From Lampris incognitus (Eukaryota > Chordata > Actinopteri > Lampriformes > Lampridae), in contig NC_079212.1 in NCBI RefSeq assembly GCF_029633865.1, forward strand, positions 87,127,427 to 87,191,426: DNA of 64,000 bases. The letters run 5' to 3'. Below are positions 1 to 11,300 of this stretch, one piece after another; position 1 is the first letter of the stretch; each line of letters opens with the position of its first letter. Under the pieces are notes generated by a model. That model did no database searches. It had not been told where the DNA came from and saw nothing but the letters and a program-made list of their open reading frames with translations. A program made the position numbers and the translations under genes.

Positions 1-11
1 TGTAGCCGTAT

Positions 12-902
12 TAGGGGTGTAACGGTACACAAAAACCATGGTTCGGTACATACCTCGGGTTTGAAGTCATGGTTCAGTATATTTTCAGTACAGCGAGAAG
101 ACAAGAAAACAACAAACTAGGGTATGGCTCTGTCTTTCTTAAATAAAAAGTCTGCCAATACTGCTGCAACTGGCTGCAACCTACTAATAAAAAAAGTAAA
201 AATTTACTTGAAAGTAAATCAACATAAATATTCTCTCAAATAAATAAAAAATATAATAAAATAAACATCCACTAAGTTGCAGCATTTAGAAAATTAACTG
301 TACTTGAATTGTACTGTACTTAAATTCACATTAGCAGCTTTAAGCTTCCATTAGGACTGTGCAACATATATATATATATATATGTTCTCTCAAATAAATA
401 AACAAGCATGAAACCCTCCAGACCCACAGTGCACCTGCTGAGAGTTGCGAGCGCATCCTACTAAACGTCCCTCTCAGGTCATTCATGAGTGACCACAATT
501 TGCGACACACAGCCCACGGCGGCAGTTGCATGGCGCCGTGGGAAAAACAATAAGATATATACCCATTAAGGCACAGCATTTAGAAAATTAACTGTACTGA
601 TCCTTCAAACTCTGGTTTATCTGTGTTCGCCATAACTACGAGGCTGCGCTGTGCTGTGCTTAACTACCGGCAATCTCTCTGTGGCGTGCACCTGTGCACA
701 CATGCACGCTTAGTGGGGTGGCTGAACGTACAACATCCGGCCCTTTGTGAAAGTTGCTCAGGGGGAAATTCGGAGTTTTAAATCAAATTCTGCATATGTG
801 CAGTGGATAAAACAATGATGCGTTCATGCAGTACACATGTGCCGAACCGAAAGAATCATACCGAACATTTTCAGTACAAATACGTGTACTGTTACACCCC
901 TA
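12..902. mobile_element. hAT-like non-autonomous DNA transposon
   Basis: The segment opens with TAGGGGTGTAACGGTACAC and closes with the near-perfect inverse (one mismatch), giving terminal inverted repeats of about 19 bp. The interior is AT-rich and has no transposase ORF. Flanking 8-mers (4-11 and 903-910) match at 5 of 8 positions, which would fit a decayed 8-bp hAT target duplication. Superfamily assignment is by inference from the termini. Confidence 0.65.
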
Positions 903-1036
903 AGTGGTACCATTAAAAGTCATGAGGTCAAATCAATGAAGATTTTGTGCAAGATACAAAACATTTATATGGACAAGAGAAGCTTTAATGTAACCTCATT
1001 ACAACTGTAAAAACCAACTTTGTTCTATACACTGAC

Positions 1037-4000
1037 CTTGGTCAATGCCTTCAGTCATTGCAGCAGAGGAGGTGGAGTCCTGCAGCCACGTGGAGCCCTC
1101 CGTCCCCTCTGGGACACTGTTCTGGGAGGTAGGGATCTCCTGCCACACTTTGGCATTGGGGTTCAGGCCAGCTCCCTTTGTGGTGACCTACATAATTAAA
1201 AGACACAATGGCTGCAACTGCTGTGTACTTCAAACACATATTGCTGAATAAAATTAAAGGACACAACGAAGAAGCTTGGTTAGAGCATTTTTTTTCTACT
1301 TCAAGGGGTGCAGAGGGCCTCCTCTAAAGGCTTGGGTAATAATGCCATCAGTGTGGAGGGCTTTGCATTGGTATTTTTTAAAATTTAGATCACATATATG
1401 CTTGTAACAAACAGGAATATGGGTACCCGATGACTCAAGCTTGATTAAAAGGTAATAATGCCATGAGGATCGTCAATACCTAACACAGAAAATACACAAT
1501 ATATTCATTACAGGGAAGTCACATTAAGGCCCTGCTGGTCAGAAAGAAAAGACAGCTTGTTGTAGGAATATGTATAAGCAGCTGGGGTTGAACTGGGGCA
1601 TTAAAAGTTACCAGAAATTGGTGGCATTTAAACAAGGACTGTCAATAAATTACATCTCAGCTCAATAAAACAGCTCTGCTGGATGTCTGATCTCAACAAT
1701 GCTTTTCATGACCTGTTTTACCAAAAGCAAAGTTGAAAATAGGCCTTTCCAAGAGATTATCTGATTAGTATCAGACAGTTAAAGAATAGAAACTAGAGCG
1801 CTGGGACATTTTCTTTCTTATATGTAAATTAAAAAAGAAAGCCAATTAATTTCCTTCATAGTCTCTCTTTACTCACATTGAATGGGGTTCAACATGGGCA
1901 TTTATGTTATTCCAAGTAATCAGCGATGAGTCTAACTTGCACAAAGCAGTCAATGCCAAATGGCATACATGACTAACAGACAGTTATTGATTAACAGATA
2001 TATGATATGAATGCAACTACAGAATGCCACAAGTCAAAGAAATCTCACCCAAGCAGTCATGCTTGACAGATAATTTCATTTTCATTATCATCTGTTCCGC
2101 TCATGGTAACGCACAGCTCCAGAGAGGAACAAGCAATTCATGAGCAAACAGAACTCAATTCACACACCCCACGACTGAAAGGAGCAGCGAGAAGAGACTC
2201 TTGTTCTGCCTGCCCCTCACTCACACACAAATACACAACAGACGAGATGGTCTGTCAGTCAGTTACTCAACAACTGATCCTGACAGCATCATGAGAAATG
2301 GAAAACAACCAAAAAGCCACCCACACTAATTCACCACCAACTGAAAACCCATTACCTGACGACTCCGTATCGTCTACTTTTTCTTCCCTTATACATGTTC
2401 TTGAACTGAACGATATTTATACAACCCTTTAGATGGCTCTCATACTGAGCTACACATCTGCTTTAAAGTAGTACATGCATACTGATGTTTAGAACCAAAT
2501 GTCCTTCTGTGGTCCTCGTCCTCTGAACCAAAAACAAAGAATTTTTGCAAAATGTCCGGTAATACTCTGCTTCTTGCTCTGTAACAATGTCTGTAACTCA
2601 ACTAAATCTTCATTAATCCTGACTTAATGAACAGTTGGTATGTTCTCTTGGATCCACCTCATGAGTAATTGTTACTGCTCTTAATGATAACACTACAATA
2701 GCAGCGTTGCACTCTTGACAAGCCAATAAATCACCCGCAGAGCCAAGCTCCTCCTCCCGGGGCTCGCGAACAGTCAAATAAGGCTTTAAGGAACTGCACG
2801 TGACTAGAAGCCCTCCACCCGCGGAACGTTCGCCGGTTACGTCACAACCCGACCCCGCCTCTCGGGAGTCACATGCACCGGCACGCCATGTGCGGAGACG
2901 AATCGAACGTCACCCTTTCGACTTTCGCCGCACAATGAAGAAAATTCAACATCCCCGCGGCCGATTCGAAATACAACAGCGGTATTACGCACATTTAGAC
3001 ATATTCCGAACCCCCCCAGCCCCTTCTGCGGACCCTGACGTCAGATAACCACGGCTCTGCTTCGGCCATGTGTCGTCACTCCTCTTGTCCTTTACAGCGC
3101 GAGCTACCGACTTTGTGGGTCATGGGGAAGAAGCACGTGGCGGTCGGGCTCGCCTTCCAAGTACCGACACCGCCGCGCTAGTAGAAGCCCCAACATGACT
3201 TTATAACTGTTCGACGGGAGTCGGGGTGGAAACCACGTCAGATCCAACTCCTGTCTCAATTTCACTTGCGCGATTCGCGACCGGCGAAGCTCGCAAGACT
3301 CGAGCTTTAGCGCAAACGTCAAAACAAACGCTAATAGCCATTAGCGGACGCCAACATAGACGTTACGCAACACGTGGCTTTCTGAAGAGCGTGCCCATTT
3401 ACTGGTGCGAGGGATCAATGGGCAAGCAGAGATCGACGAGCCAAAGGCCCTTCAAAGCTAGGCGGTCACAGGAGTTCGCGTTGCGTTTGAATTAAGACAC
3501 AATGATAATTAAAGGAGCCATCCACGACTCTCCATATGCAACGCTAAAACAACGGCGAAGTGTGCAGCCGACGCCGCTGCAGACAACACGCGTCTCAACA
3601 AACGAGCGGATATTTTGTAACCATTGTGCAGCGGCTAATCTCGGAACCGATGTGCAGCGCTGTCAAACGAAAAGCGTGACGCGGAACCACGTGGTTGGGC
3701 TTTTCGTAAAAAAAAGAACACTTTTCGTAAGTTTTAGCGACGCTTAAGGGGACGTTAGCTCGCTAGCTAGCGTCCCCTTAACGTGGACCGGGTGGAACCG
3801 GTCCCAGCTGACAGCTAACGCGAACCGAAGGTGTAACTGGCTGATTTAAAAACGGCATAAAACAACGATTTCAACGTGTACGTGTATATGTGCAGCGGGG
3901 ACACCAAACAATATTCAGCCCAATAACGCGAGCGTAACGCCGGATGACAGGCTTGGACGGCTAACCCGGGGCTAGCAGCCACACGAGGAGGAGCGCGCCC

Positions 4001-4225
4001 GTGCGGGCGGGAGTTGCCCGCACACGAGCGGGTTGCCAAGCTATAGTTAGCGCGAAGCTAACTAGCTTGTTCGCTAAGCCCCCCAGCTAGCGCGGCCACC
4101 GGAGCCCCGGAGCTTACCATGGCGCTTCGATTCTCGCCGTGTTCCGGTGACGGCGTCTCCTCGGTGGCGTGAAACGCCGCGCGGTCCCCCTTCCGCGTCT
4201 GCTCCGAACTCTGATTGAAATTCAT
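1037..4225 (-). CDS. larp4: La-related protein 4, N-terminal two coding exons (partial)
   Basis: Exon 2 (1037-1187) encodes GLNPNAKVWQEI. This is the atypical PAM2w motif, with tryptophan in place of phenylalanine, that LARP4 proteins use to bind the MLLE domain of poly(A)-binding protein. It is bounded by an AG acceptor and a GTCAGT donor and ends in phase 1; later exons (La module, RRM) lie left of the window. Exon 1 (4118-4225) sits in a CpG-rich region and ends ...GCCATG|GTAAGC. An open frame starts at an ATG at 4223-4225, with an in-frame TAG two codons upstream, and runs 36 codons to that junction. The last codon, ATG at 4118-4120, has a much stronger Kozak context (G at -3, G at +4 after splicing) and could be the real start, so the N-terminus is either 35 residues longer or begins right at the splice site. 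LARP4 is a cytoplasmic mRNA-stabilising factor. The gene name is firm; the start is open. Confidence 0.86.
1190..2740. other. larp4 intron 1, no recognisable element
   Basis: This AT-rich stretch lies between larp4 exon 2 and the CpG-rich promoter region. I see no conserved protein frame, repeat family or structured RNA in it; short open frames on both strands look random. Confidence 0.6.
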
Positions 4226-4800
4226 CGGCTACGGTCGATCCCCGTCGTCTCCGTCTCCACGTTGTGCCGCGCGCACACACACGCACGCGGACGCACGTCT
4301 GCGCCCTCCCGGACAGCGCGTCACAAGCCGCTTTGCTAGCTAGCGAGCCCGGAGTTGACCCTTGTTCACTTCGGCGTTTCTCACGCCTCACTTCGCGGAT
4401 TTTAACATTTCGTAGAAAGACACACAAAAAAAAAGAAAAAGTAACGCGTCCAAACGATCCAACCCTCGTGGCCCGAAATGTGGTTAAAACTTGTACTCTG
4501 GCGTCGTTTTCTGCAACCCCTGACGGCTTCGTCCTTCGCCGTCTTCGGAAGAAGTTACCGCCTCCATCTCTCCTTCCCTGGCAACAAGCGCGACGCTCCC
4601 AGCGACGCATAGCAACCAGTCCACACGGTACCCGGGGCCTCCGGCTACCGGGTGGACCCGTGGCGACTGCGCGGCCGCCGTTGCTGCGTCCCGCTCGTCC
4701 CTGTCCGCAACCCCACCCCGGGGAGCTCGCTGGGTCAACATAACGCCCGATAACTGCTTCCGGTCTGCCGACCATCTTGCAGCAAAGCTCTAACGGGCGA
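2740..4800. promoter_or_regulatory. CpG-rich promoter region of larp4
   Basis: CG dinucleotides become frequent from about 2740 and peak around 4080-4740, flanking larp4 exon 1 on the minus strand. No TATA box is evident upstream of exon 1, so a dispersed CpG-island promoter is the likely type. A perfect 11-bp inverted repeat (TTAAGGGGACG at 3744-3754, complement at 3771-3781) lies in intron 1. The transcription start cannot be placed from sequence alone. Confidence 0.6.
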
Positions 4801-4825
4801 GAGGAGAACGTCGCCACGGCAACGG

Positions 4826-4966
4826 CGCCATCCATCCCTCCATTATCCCAACCGCTTATGCTGCTCTCGGGGTGGCGGGGATGCTGGAGCCTAGCCCAGC
4901 AGCCACCGGGCGGCAGGCGGGTAGACACCCTGGACAGGCCGCCAGGCCATCACAGGCCCCCCCATT
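4826..4966 (-). repeat. SINE family A fragment (3' part)
   Basis: It holds the tail half of SINE family A in reverse: the CATCC-rich tail, CCGCTTATGCTGCTCTC and the CCCTGGACAGGCCGCCAG block. The tRNA-like head is missing. Confidence 0.75.
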
Positions 4967-5313
4967 TCACTTAAAATACCAAAATTGTTGCTGCGATTCT
5001 TTATTTTGAACATTTCTCATTTCATACCCAAGCACGGAAGAATGAAAGACGTCACGAGAATAAGCAAATGCACAAAACAGTTCCTTTACTGTGGCAAAAT
5101 GTTGGTAGAAGACACAGTAGATGCTTACAACACTGGAGACCCATTTAATGTCAACACGTTCTGAAGTAAGCAAGCGTTTGATTACATTGCTTTTAAGCAT
5201 GAGAACGCCTAAGTTCCCTGCAGAGCAACCATCATTTACCTCAAACACAAGCCTACACCTTAGCGACCAGCTTTATGCACTTTTTACAGATGAGCAGCAA
5301 CTACATTATGGTC

Positions 5314-5319
5314 TTTATT
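5314..5319 (-). terminator. pfdn5 polyadenylation signal
   Basis: AATAAA on the minus strand, 70 nt past the pfdn5 stop codon, is the first canonical poly(A) hexamer downstream. Confidence 0.65.
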
Positions 5320-5388
5320 CCTTGGTAATAGTGACTATGCACATGAAGCCAGACAGCCCCACATTAAGAAATGAAGCAGGTGGTCTCA

Positions 5389-8300
5389 TTAAGCCTTGGT
5401 AGTCCCTGCCGACTGCGATGCCTGCTGGCTCTGTTGCAGCTGATGGATCTTTATGTTCATGACTTCAATCACAGCTGGGAGAGAAAAACACATTGTATTG
5501 AGTGCATTAACATCGTGCCCCATTACAACAGATGAGCCAATAGTCTGCCATCAACTTTGACGTTATTTCAGTATCGCTGTTGGCGGGGTGACTTCTAAAA
5601 ATGAGCTGCATTTTAAGACGCCATCGACAGCTGAACTGATCGGAGTAGGACGGTGTAGTTTTTAACCCAGGCTGCTTGCAGCGACAAGGTTCGACCCAAA
5701 TTATGGTCCTGCACCATAATTTGCAGAGCCATCTCACTTCAGAATCAGCCAGTTGGTAATGGTTACTGAAGCAGCGTTATCGCTTGACATGAAAATGTCT
5801 GTGTATCACCTTGCCATGTTATCATTCACATTCATATCGTTTCACATCGTTCATATTATTCAGTGACTTCAAATATCTTTAAGGTTACATTTTTAGACAT
5901 TTTCTAAAATCTTCCTAATCTGATAACGTAAACCAAACACTGCATATCGAGTTACTCGGAGGAATTTTGCATAATTACAGTACAGGCCTGTTTCCTCCAA
6001 CCTTACCATGGGGCAGTGATGAGGGGATGGTTGAAATGCAAAGATTCAGTGCCTCCCTGGTTCTTATTTTTGTTTAATCAGATCCAAGACTAGATTTAAA
6101 CTACTTTTATAAAACGTGACAGCTCTATACAAGTGAACGCCTAAGAAAATCCTGTTTAAGGTAACTACTTTTGTCTCCTAAGAAACAGGACACACTATAA
6201 ATCAATATTAAATGATTAAACTTAGCAAGACTGTTTTTCATGATGATTAAAACATTACCCCCCCTTTCTCCCCATTTCCATGCGGCCAGTTACCCCACTC
6301 TTCTGAGCCGACCCAGTCTCTGCTCCACCCCCTCTGCTGATCCGGGGAGGGCTGCAGACTACCACATGCCTCCTCCCATACATGTGGAGTCACCAGCCGC
6401 TTCTTTTCACCTGACAGTGAGGAGTTTCACCAGGGGGACGCAGCGTGTGGGAGGATCATGGTATTCCCCCCCAGCCCCCCCCCCCCCCCACGAACAGGCA
6501 CCCCGACCGACCAGAGGAGGCGCTAGTGCAGCGACCAGGACACATACCCACATCCGGCTTCCCACCCATAGCCACGGCCAATTGTGTGTGTAGGATGCCC
6601 GACCAAGCTGGAGGTAACACGGGGATTCGATCTGGCGATCCCATGTTGGTAGGCAACAGAACAGACCACCACACTACCCGGACGCCCATGATGATTAAAA
6701 CATGTTTATGTACTCCTAAATGACCTTCTATAACAGTGGTACTGAGTAAGTTTCAAAACCTGTTTAAAACCTTGGCATGGGCATCCGGGTAGTGTAGTTG
6801 CCCACCAACACGGGATCACCGGTTTGCATCCCCATGTTACCTTTGGCTTGGTTGGGCGTCTGCACAGACACAATTGGCCGTGTCTACGGGTGGGAAGCCG
6901 AATGTGGGTATGTGTCCTGGTTGCTGGATTAGCACCTCCTCTGGTCGGTCGCGGCACCTGTTGGAATAGTGTGATCCTCCCACATGCTATGTCCCCCTGG
7001 TGAAACTCACTGTCAGGTGAAAAGAAGTGGCTGGCGACTCCACATGTATCAGAGGAGGCATATGGTAGTCTGCAGCCCTCCCCGGATCAGCAGAGGGGGT
7101 GGAGCAGAGACCGGGACGGCTCGGAAGAGTGGGGTAATTGGCCCAAGGATAAAACTGGGGAGAAGAAGGGAGAAAAAAAATCCAAATGAATGTACGACAT
7201 GGCGGCCAGCTTGCCTTGTTTCATGGCGTGTTTTTCCTGCAGGGCCGGCTGAATCTTCTCTATTTGCTTTGTGAGGAAGTCTATTTTGCGTTTGAAGAAC
7301 GTCTTGGAATCTTCTGCATTCTGTAGTCAGAGTAAAACAAAACAAAACGTGGACATTAGGTTTTCACTTGTTACGGAGAGAGTGAAAGGTAGGGGCTGAG
7401 TTCTTTACAGGATTTCTACCGACAAAATGTCCGCTTACCTTTTCAACGAAGTATCCTGTCCCCACGTCCACCAACACATGCTCCAAGTCGTTTAGTGTTC
7501 CGGGAACATACATCTGAGAAGAGATGCTGCTAAGGACAAGTTGAACCCACGAGGCAGACACACAAAACCACACTGACACACAAAACATCCGGACACACAG
7601 CAGGTGGAGGTGGAGGTGATGCTACTGAACAGTCAGACAGGTATATCTTAATGAGGACTTCACTAAAAAGGAATATTTGCTGCATCTTTCAGACGCCTTG
7701 GGTGGACGAGGGGTTCGTGGTGCTGCTGAGGACACCGTCACGGCTAAAATACTAAACAAGATGCTGTTGATCAAAAAGGTCATTTGCATGATGACATCAT
7801 TAAACACTGCATCGTTAACAGCAGTTTTCCTGAGTAAACAACCTCCATCGACTCCCTGAACACAGGAGAGCGACATGAGAGAGGGCTGACGTGACCCACA
7901 GCCGCCCCCGTCACAGCAGCAGGATACAGAGCTGGTCAGAGGCACGAGCAACTCCTTCCCTGTGAAGGACAGCAGAAAAGGAAACATCAACAGACTTGGC
8001 TGCCACGCCACATTCTGTGGTCAGCGTTTCAATTACTGAGCAAACAGAGTCCTGAGACTGAGCTGACGGTGCAGTGAGTGCTCCAGCTGGATGAGGATGT
8101 GATGAAGACCCCTTCCATGCTTTGTTCTGATGTCTACTAGAACCTTCTGTTCCTGACAAAGGGGATTTAAACATGATTGATGGTTTCTAAAAAAAAAAAA
8201 AAACCAAAAACCCCCGGTTGCTATAATATATATAATCCATCCATCCATTATCCAAACCACTTATCCTGCTCTCAGGGTCGCGGGGATGCTACAGCCTATT

Positions 8301-11300
8301 CCAGCAGTCATTGGGCAGCAGGAGAGGAGACACCCTGGACAGGCCACCAGGCCATCACAGGGCCCACGCACACACATTCATACATAGGGACAATTTAGTA
8401 CGGCCGATTCACCTGACCTACATGTCTTTGGACTGTGGGGGGAAACCAGAGCCCCCGGAGGAAACCCGCACAGACACGGGGAGGACATGCAAACTCCACA
8501 CAGAGGACGACCCCCAAGGTTGGACTACCCTGGGGCTCGAACCCAGGACCTTCTTGCTGTGAGGCGACCGCGCTAACCACTGTGCCCCCATGCCACCTAT
8601 CATGTTATATATTTTATATATCTATCTATATCTATATCTATATACGTGTAATGGGAACCAAGCCCAAACTTTTGAGGAATAAACCTCATAATTTTAAGAT
8701 AATTGTTTTTGTCTTATTTTATAATAATAATAAAGAGGACCCTGCACTACTGTTCCAGCCCAGTGTGATGTCTGACTCCAAACACAGAGCTACGCGGGTG
8801 TGATCGCAACACAAAACAGCCTATTAACTTAAAGCTTCTACGCTTAAATACAAAACAGTCAAGTCCATTTTTAAAAAGAACATTTATTAAACAAACCAAG
8901 TCAAGGTGAGGACAGTTTGGGCTACATGAAAATCCTATTACAGAAATGGGCTTAGAGGGCGTCCAGGTAGTGTGGCGGTCTCGTCAGATCGAATCCCCGT
9001 GTTACCTCCAGCTTGGTCGGGTGTCCCCACAGATACAATTGGCTGTGTCTTAGGGTGGGAAGCCAGATGTGGGTGTGTGTCCTGGTTGCTTCACTAGCGC
9101 CTCTTTTGGTTGGTCGGGGTGCCTGTTAAGGGGGGAGGGGGACCTGGGGGGATTAGCGTGATCCTCTCACACGCTACGTCCCCCTGGTGAAACTCCTCAC
9201 TGTCAGGTGAAAAGAAGTGGCTGGCGACTGCACATGTATGGGAGGAGGCATGTGGCAGTCTGCAGCCCTCCCCGGATCAGCAGAGGGGGTGGAGCAGCAA
9301 CCGGGATGGCTCGGAAGAGTGGGGTAATTGGCCAAATACAACTGGGGAGAAAAAGGAGTAAAAAAGCCACAAAAAAAAAAAAAGGCCAGTATTCTGGGGC
9401 CTCCGGTTTAGCTGCTTACTTCCATTTCCTAGGAAGACTTCCTCTTCCGTGAACCCATAATTGTCTATGGTTGGATTAGCAACTTGAGATGCGAGAATGG
9501 AATCGAGAGACAACATCTACGACTGTACTGCTTCATAACAGCATATAAGTAGATCCTGTGTCATTACATATATGTTGTGTAATTACATATACGTATATCC
9601 TGTGTCATTACATATATGTATATCCTGTGTCATTACATATATGTTGTGTAATTACATATACATATATCCTGTGTCATTACATATATGTACACTACCGTTC
9701 AAAAGTTTGGGATCACCCAAACAATTTTGTGTTTTCCATGAAAAGTCACACTTATTCACCACCATATGTTGTGAAATGAATAGAAAATAGAGTCAAGACA
9801 TTGACAAGGTTAGAAATAATGATTTGTATTTGAAATAAGATTTTTTTTACATCAAACTTTGCTTTCGTCAAAGAATCCTCCATTTGCAGCAATTACAGCA
9901 TTGCAGACCTTTGGCATTCTAGCTGTTAATTTGTTGAGGTAATCTGGAGAAATTGCACCCCACGCTTCCAGAAGCAGCTCCCACAAGTTGGATTGGTTGG
10001 ATGGGCACTTCTTGCGTACCATACGGTCAAGCTGCTCCCACAACAGCTCAATGGGGTTCAGATCTGGTGACTGCGCTGGCCACTCCATTACCGATAGAAT
10101 ACCAGCTGCCTGCTTCTGCTCTAAATAGTTCTTGCACAATTTGGAGGTGTGTTTAGGGTCATTGTCCTGTTGTAGGATGAAATTGGCTCCAATCAAGCGC
10201 TGTCCACTGGGTATGGCATGGCGTTGCAAAATGGAGTGATAGCCTTCCTTATTCAGAATCCCTTTTACCCTGTACAAATCTCCCACCTTACCAGCACCAA
10301 AGCAACCCCAGACCATCACATTACCTCCACCATGCTTAACAGATGGCGTCAGGCATTCTTCCAGCATCTTTTCATTTGTTCTGCGTCTCACAAACGTTCT
10401 TCTTTGTGATCCAAACACCTCAAACTTGGATTCATCCGTCCACAACACTTTTTTCCAGTCTTCCTCTGTCCAATGTCTGTGTTCTTTTGCCCATCTTAAT
10501 CTTTTTCTTTTATTGGTCAGTCTCAGATATGGCTTTTTCTTTGCCACTCTGCCCTGAAGCCCAGAATCCCGCAGCCGCCTCTTCACTGTAGATGTTGACA
10601 CTGGTGTTTTGCGGGTACTATTTAATGAAGATGCCAGTTGGGGACCTGTGAGGCGTCTGTTTCTCAAACTAGAGACTCTAATGTACTTATCTTCTTGCTC
10701 AGTTGTGCAACGCGGCCTCCCACTTCTTTTTCTACTCTGGTTAGAGCCTGTTTGTGCTGTCCTCTGAAGGGAGTAGTACACACCGGTGTAGGAAATCTTC
10801 AATTTCTTAGCAATTTCTCGCATGGAATAGCCTTCATTTCTAAGAACAAGAATAGACTGTCGAGTTTCAGAGGAAAGTTCTCTTTTTCTGGCCATTTTGA
10901 GCGTTTAATTGACCCCACAAATGTGATGCTCCAGAAACTCAATCTGCTCAAAGGAAGGTCAGTTTTGTAGCTTCTGTAACGAGCTAAACTGTTTTCAGAT
11001 GTGTGAACATGATTGCACAAGGGTTTTCTAATCATCAATTAGCCTTCTGAGCCAATGAGCAAACACATTGTACCATTAGAACACTGGAGTGATAGTTGCT
11101 TGAAATGGGCCTCTATACACCTATGTAGATATTGCACCAAAAACCAGACATTTGCAGCTAGAATAGTCATTTACCACATTAGCAATGTATAGAGTGTATT
11201 TCTTTAAAGTTAAGACTAGTTTAAAGTTATCTTCATTGAAAAGTACAGTGCTTTTCCTTCAAAAATATGGACATTTCAATGTGATCCCAAACTTTTGAAC

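Noticed and set aside
4074-4928. 284-codon minus-strand frame over the larp4 promoter
   Set aside because: GC-rich, low-complexity, arginine- and glycine-rich, crosses larp4 exon 1 in a different frame and runs into a SINE fragment; no domain seen.
9852-10895. Reading the Tc1 transposase as a pfdn5 exon or host gene
   Set aside because: It lies wholly between the transposon's inverted repeats in an intron and has no splice sites into pfdn5.
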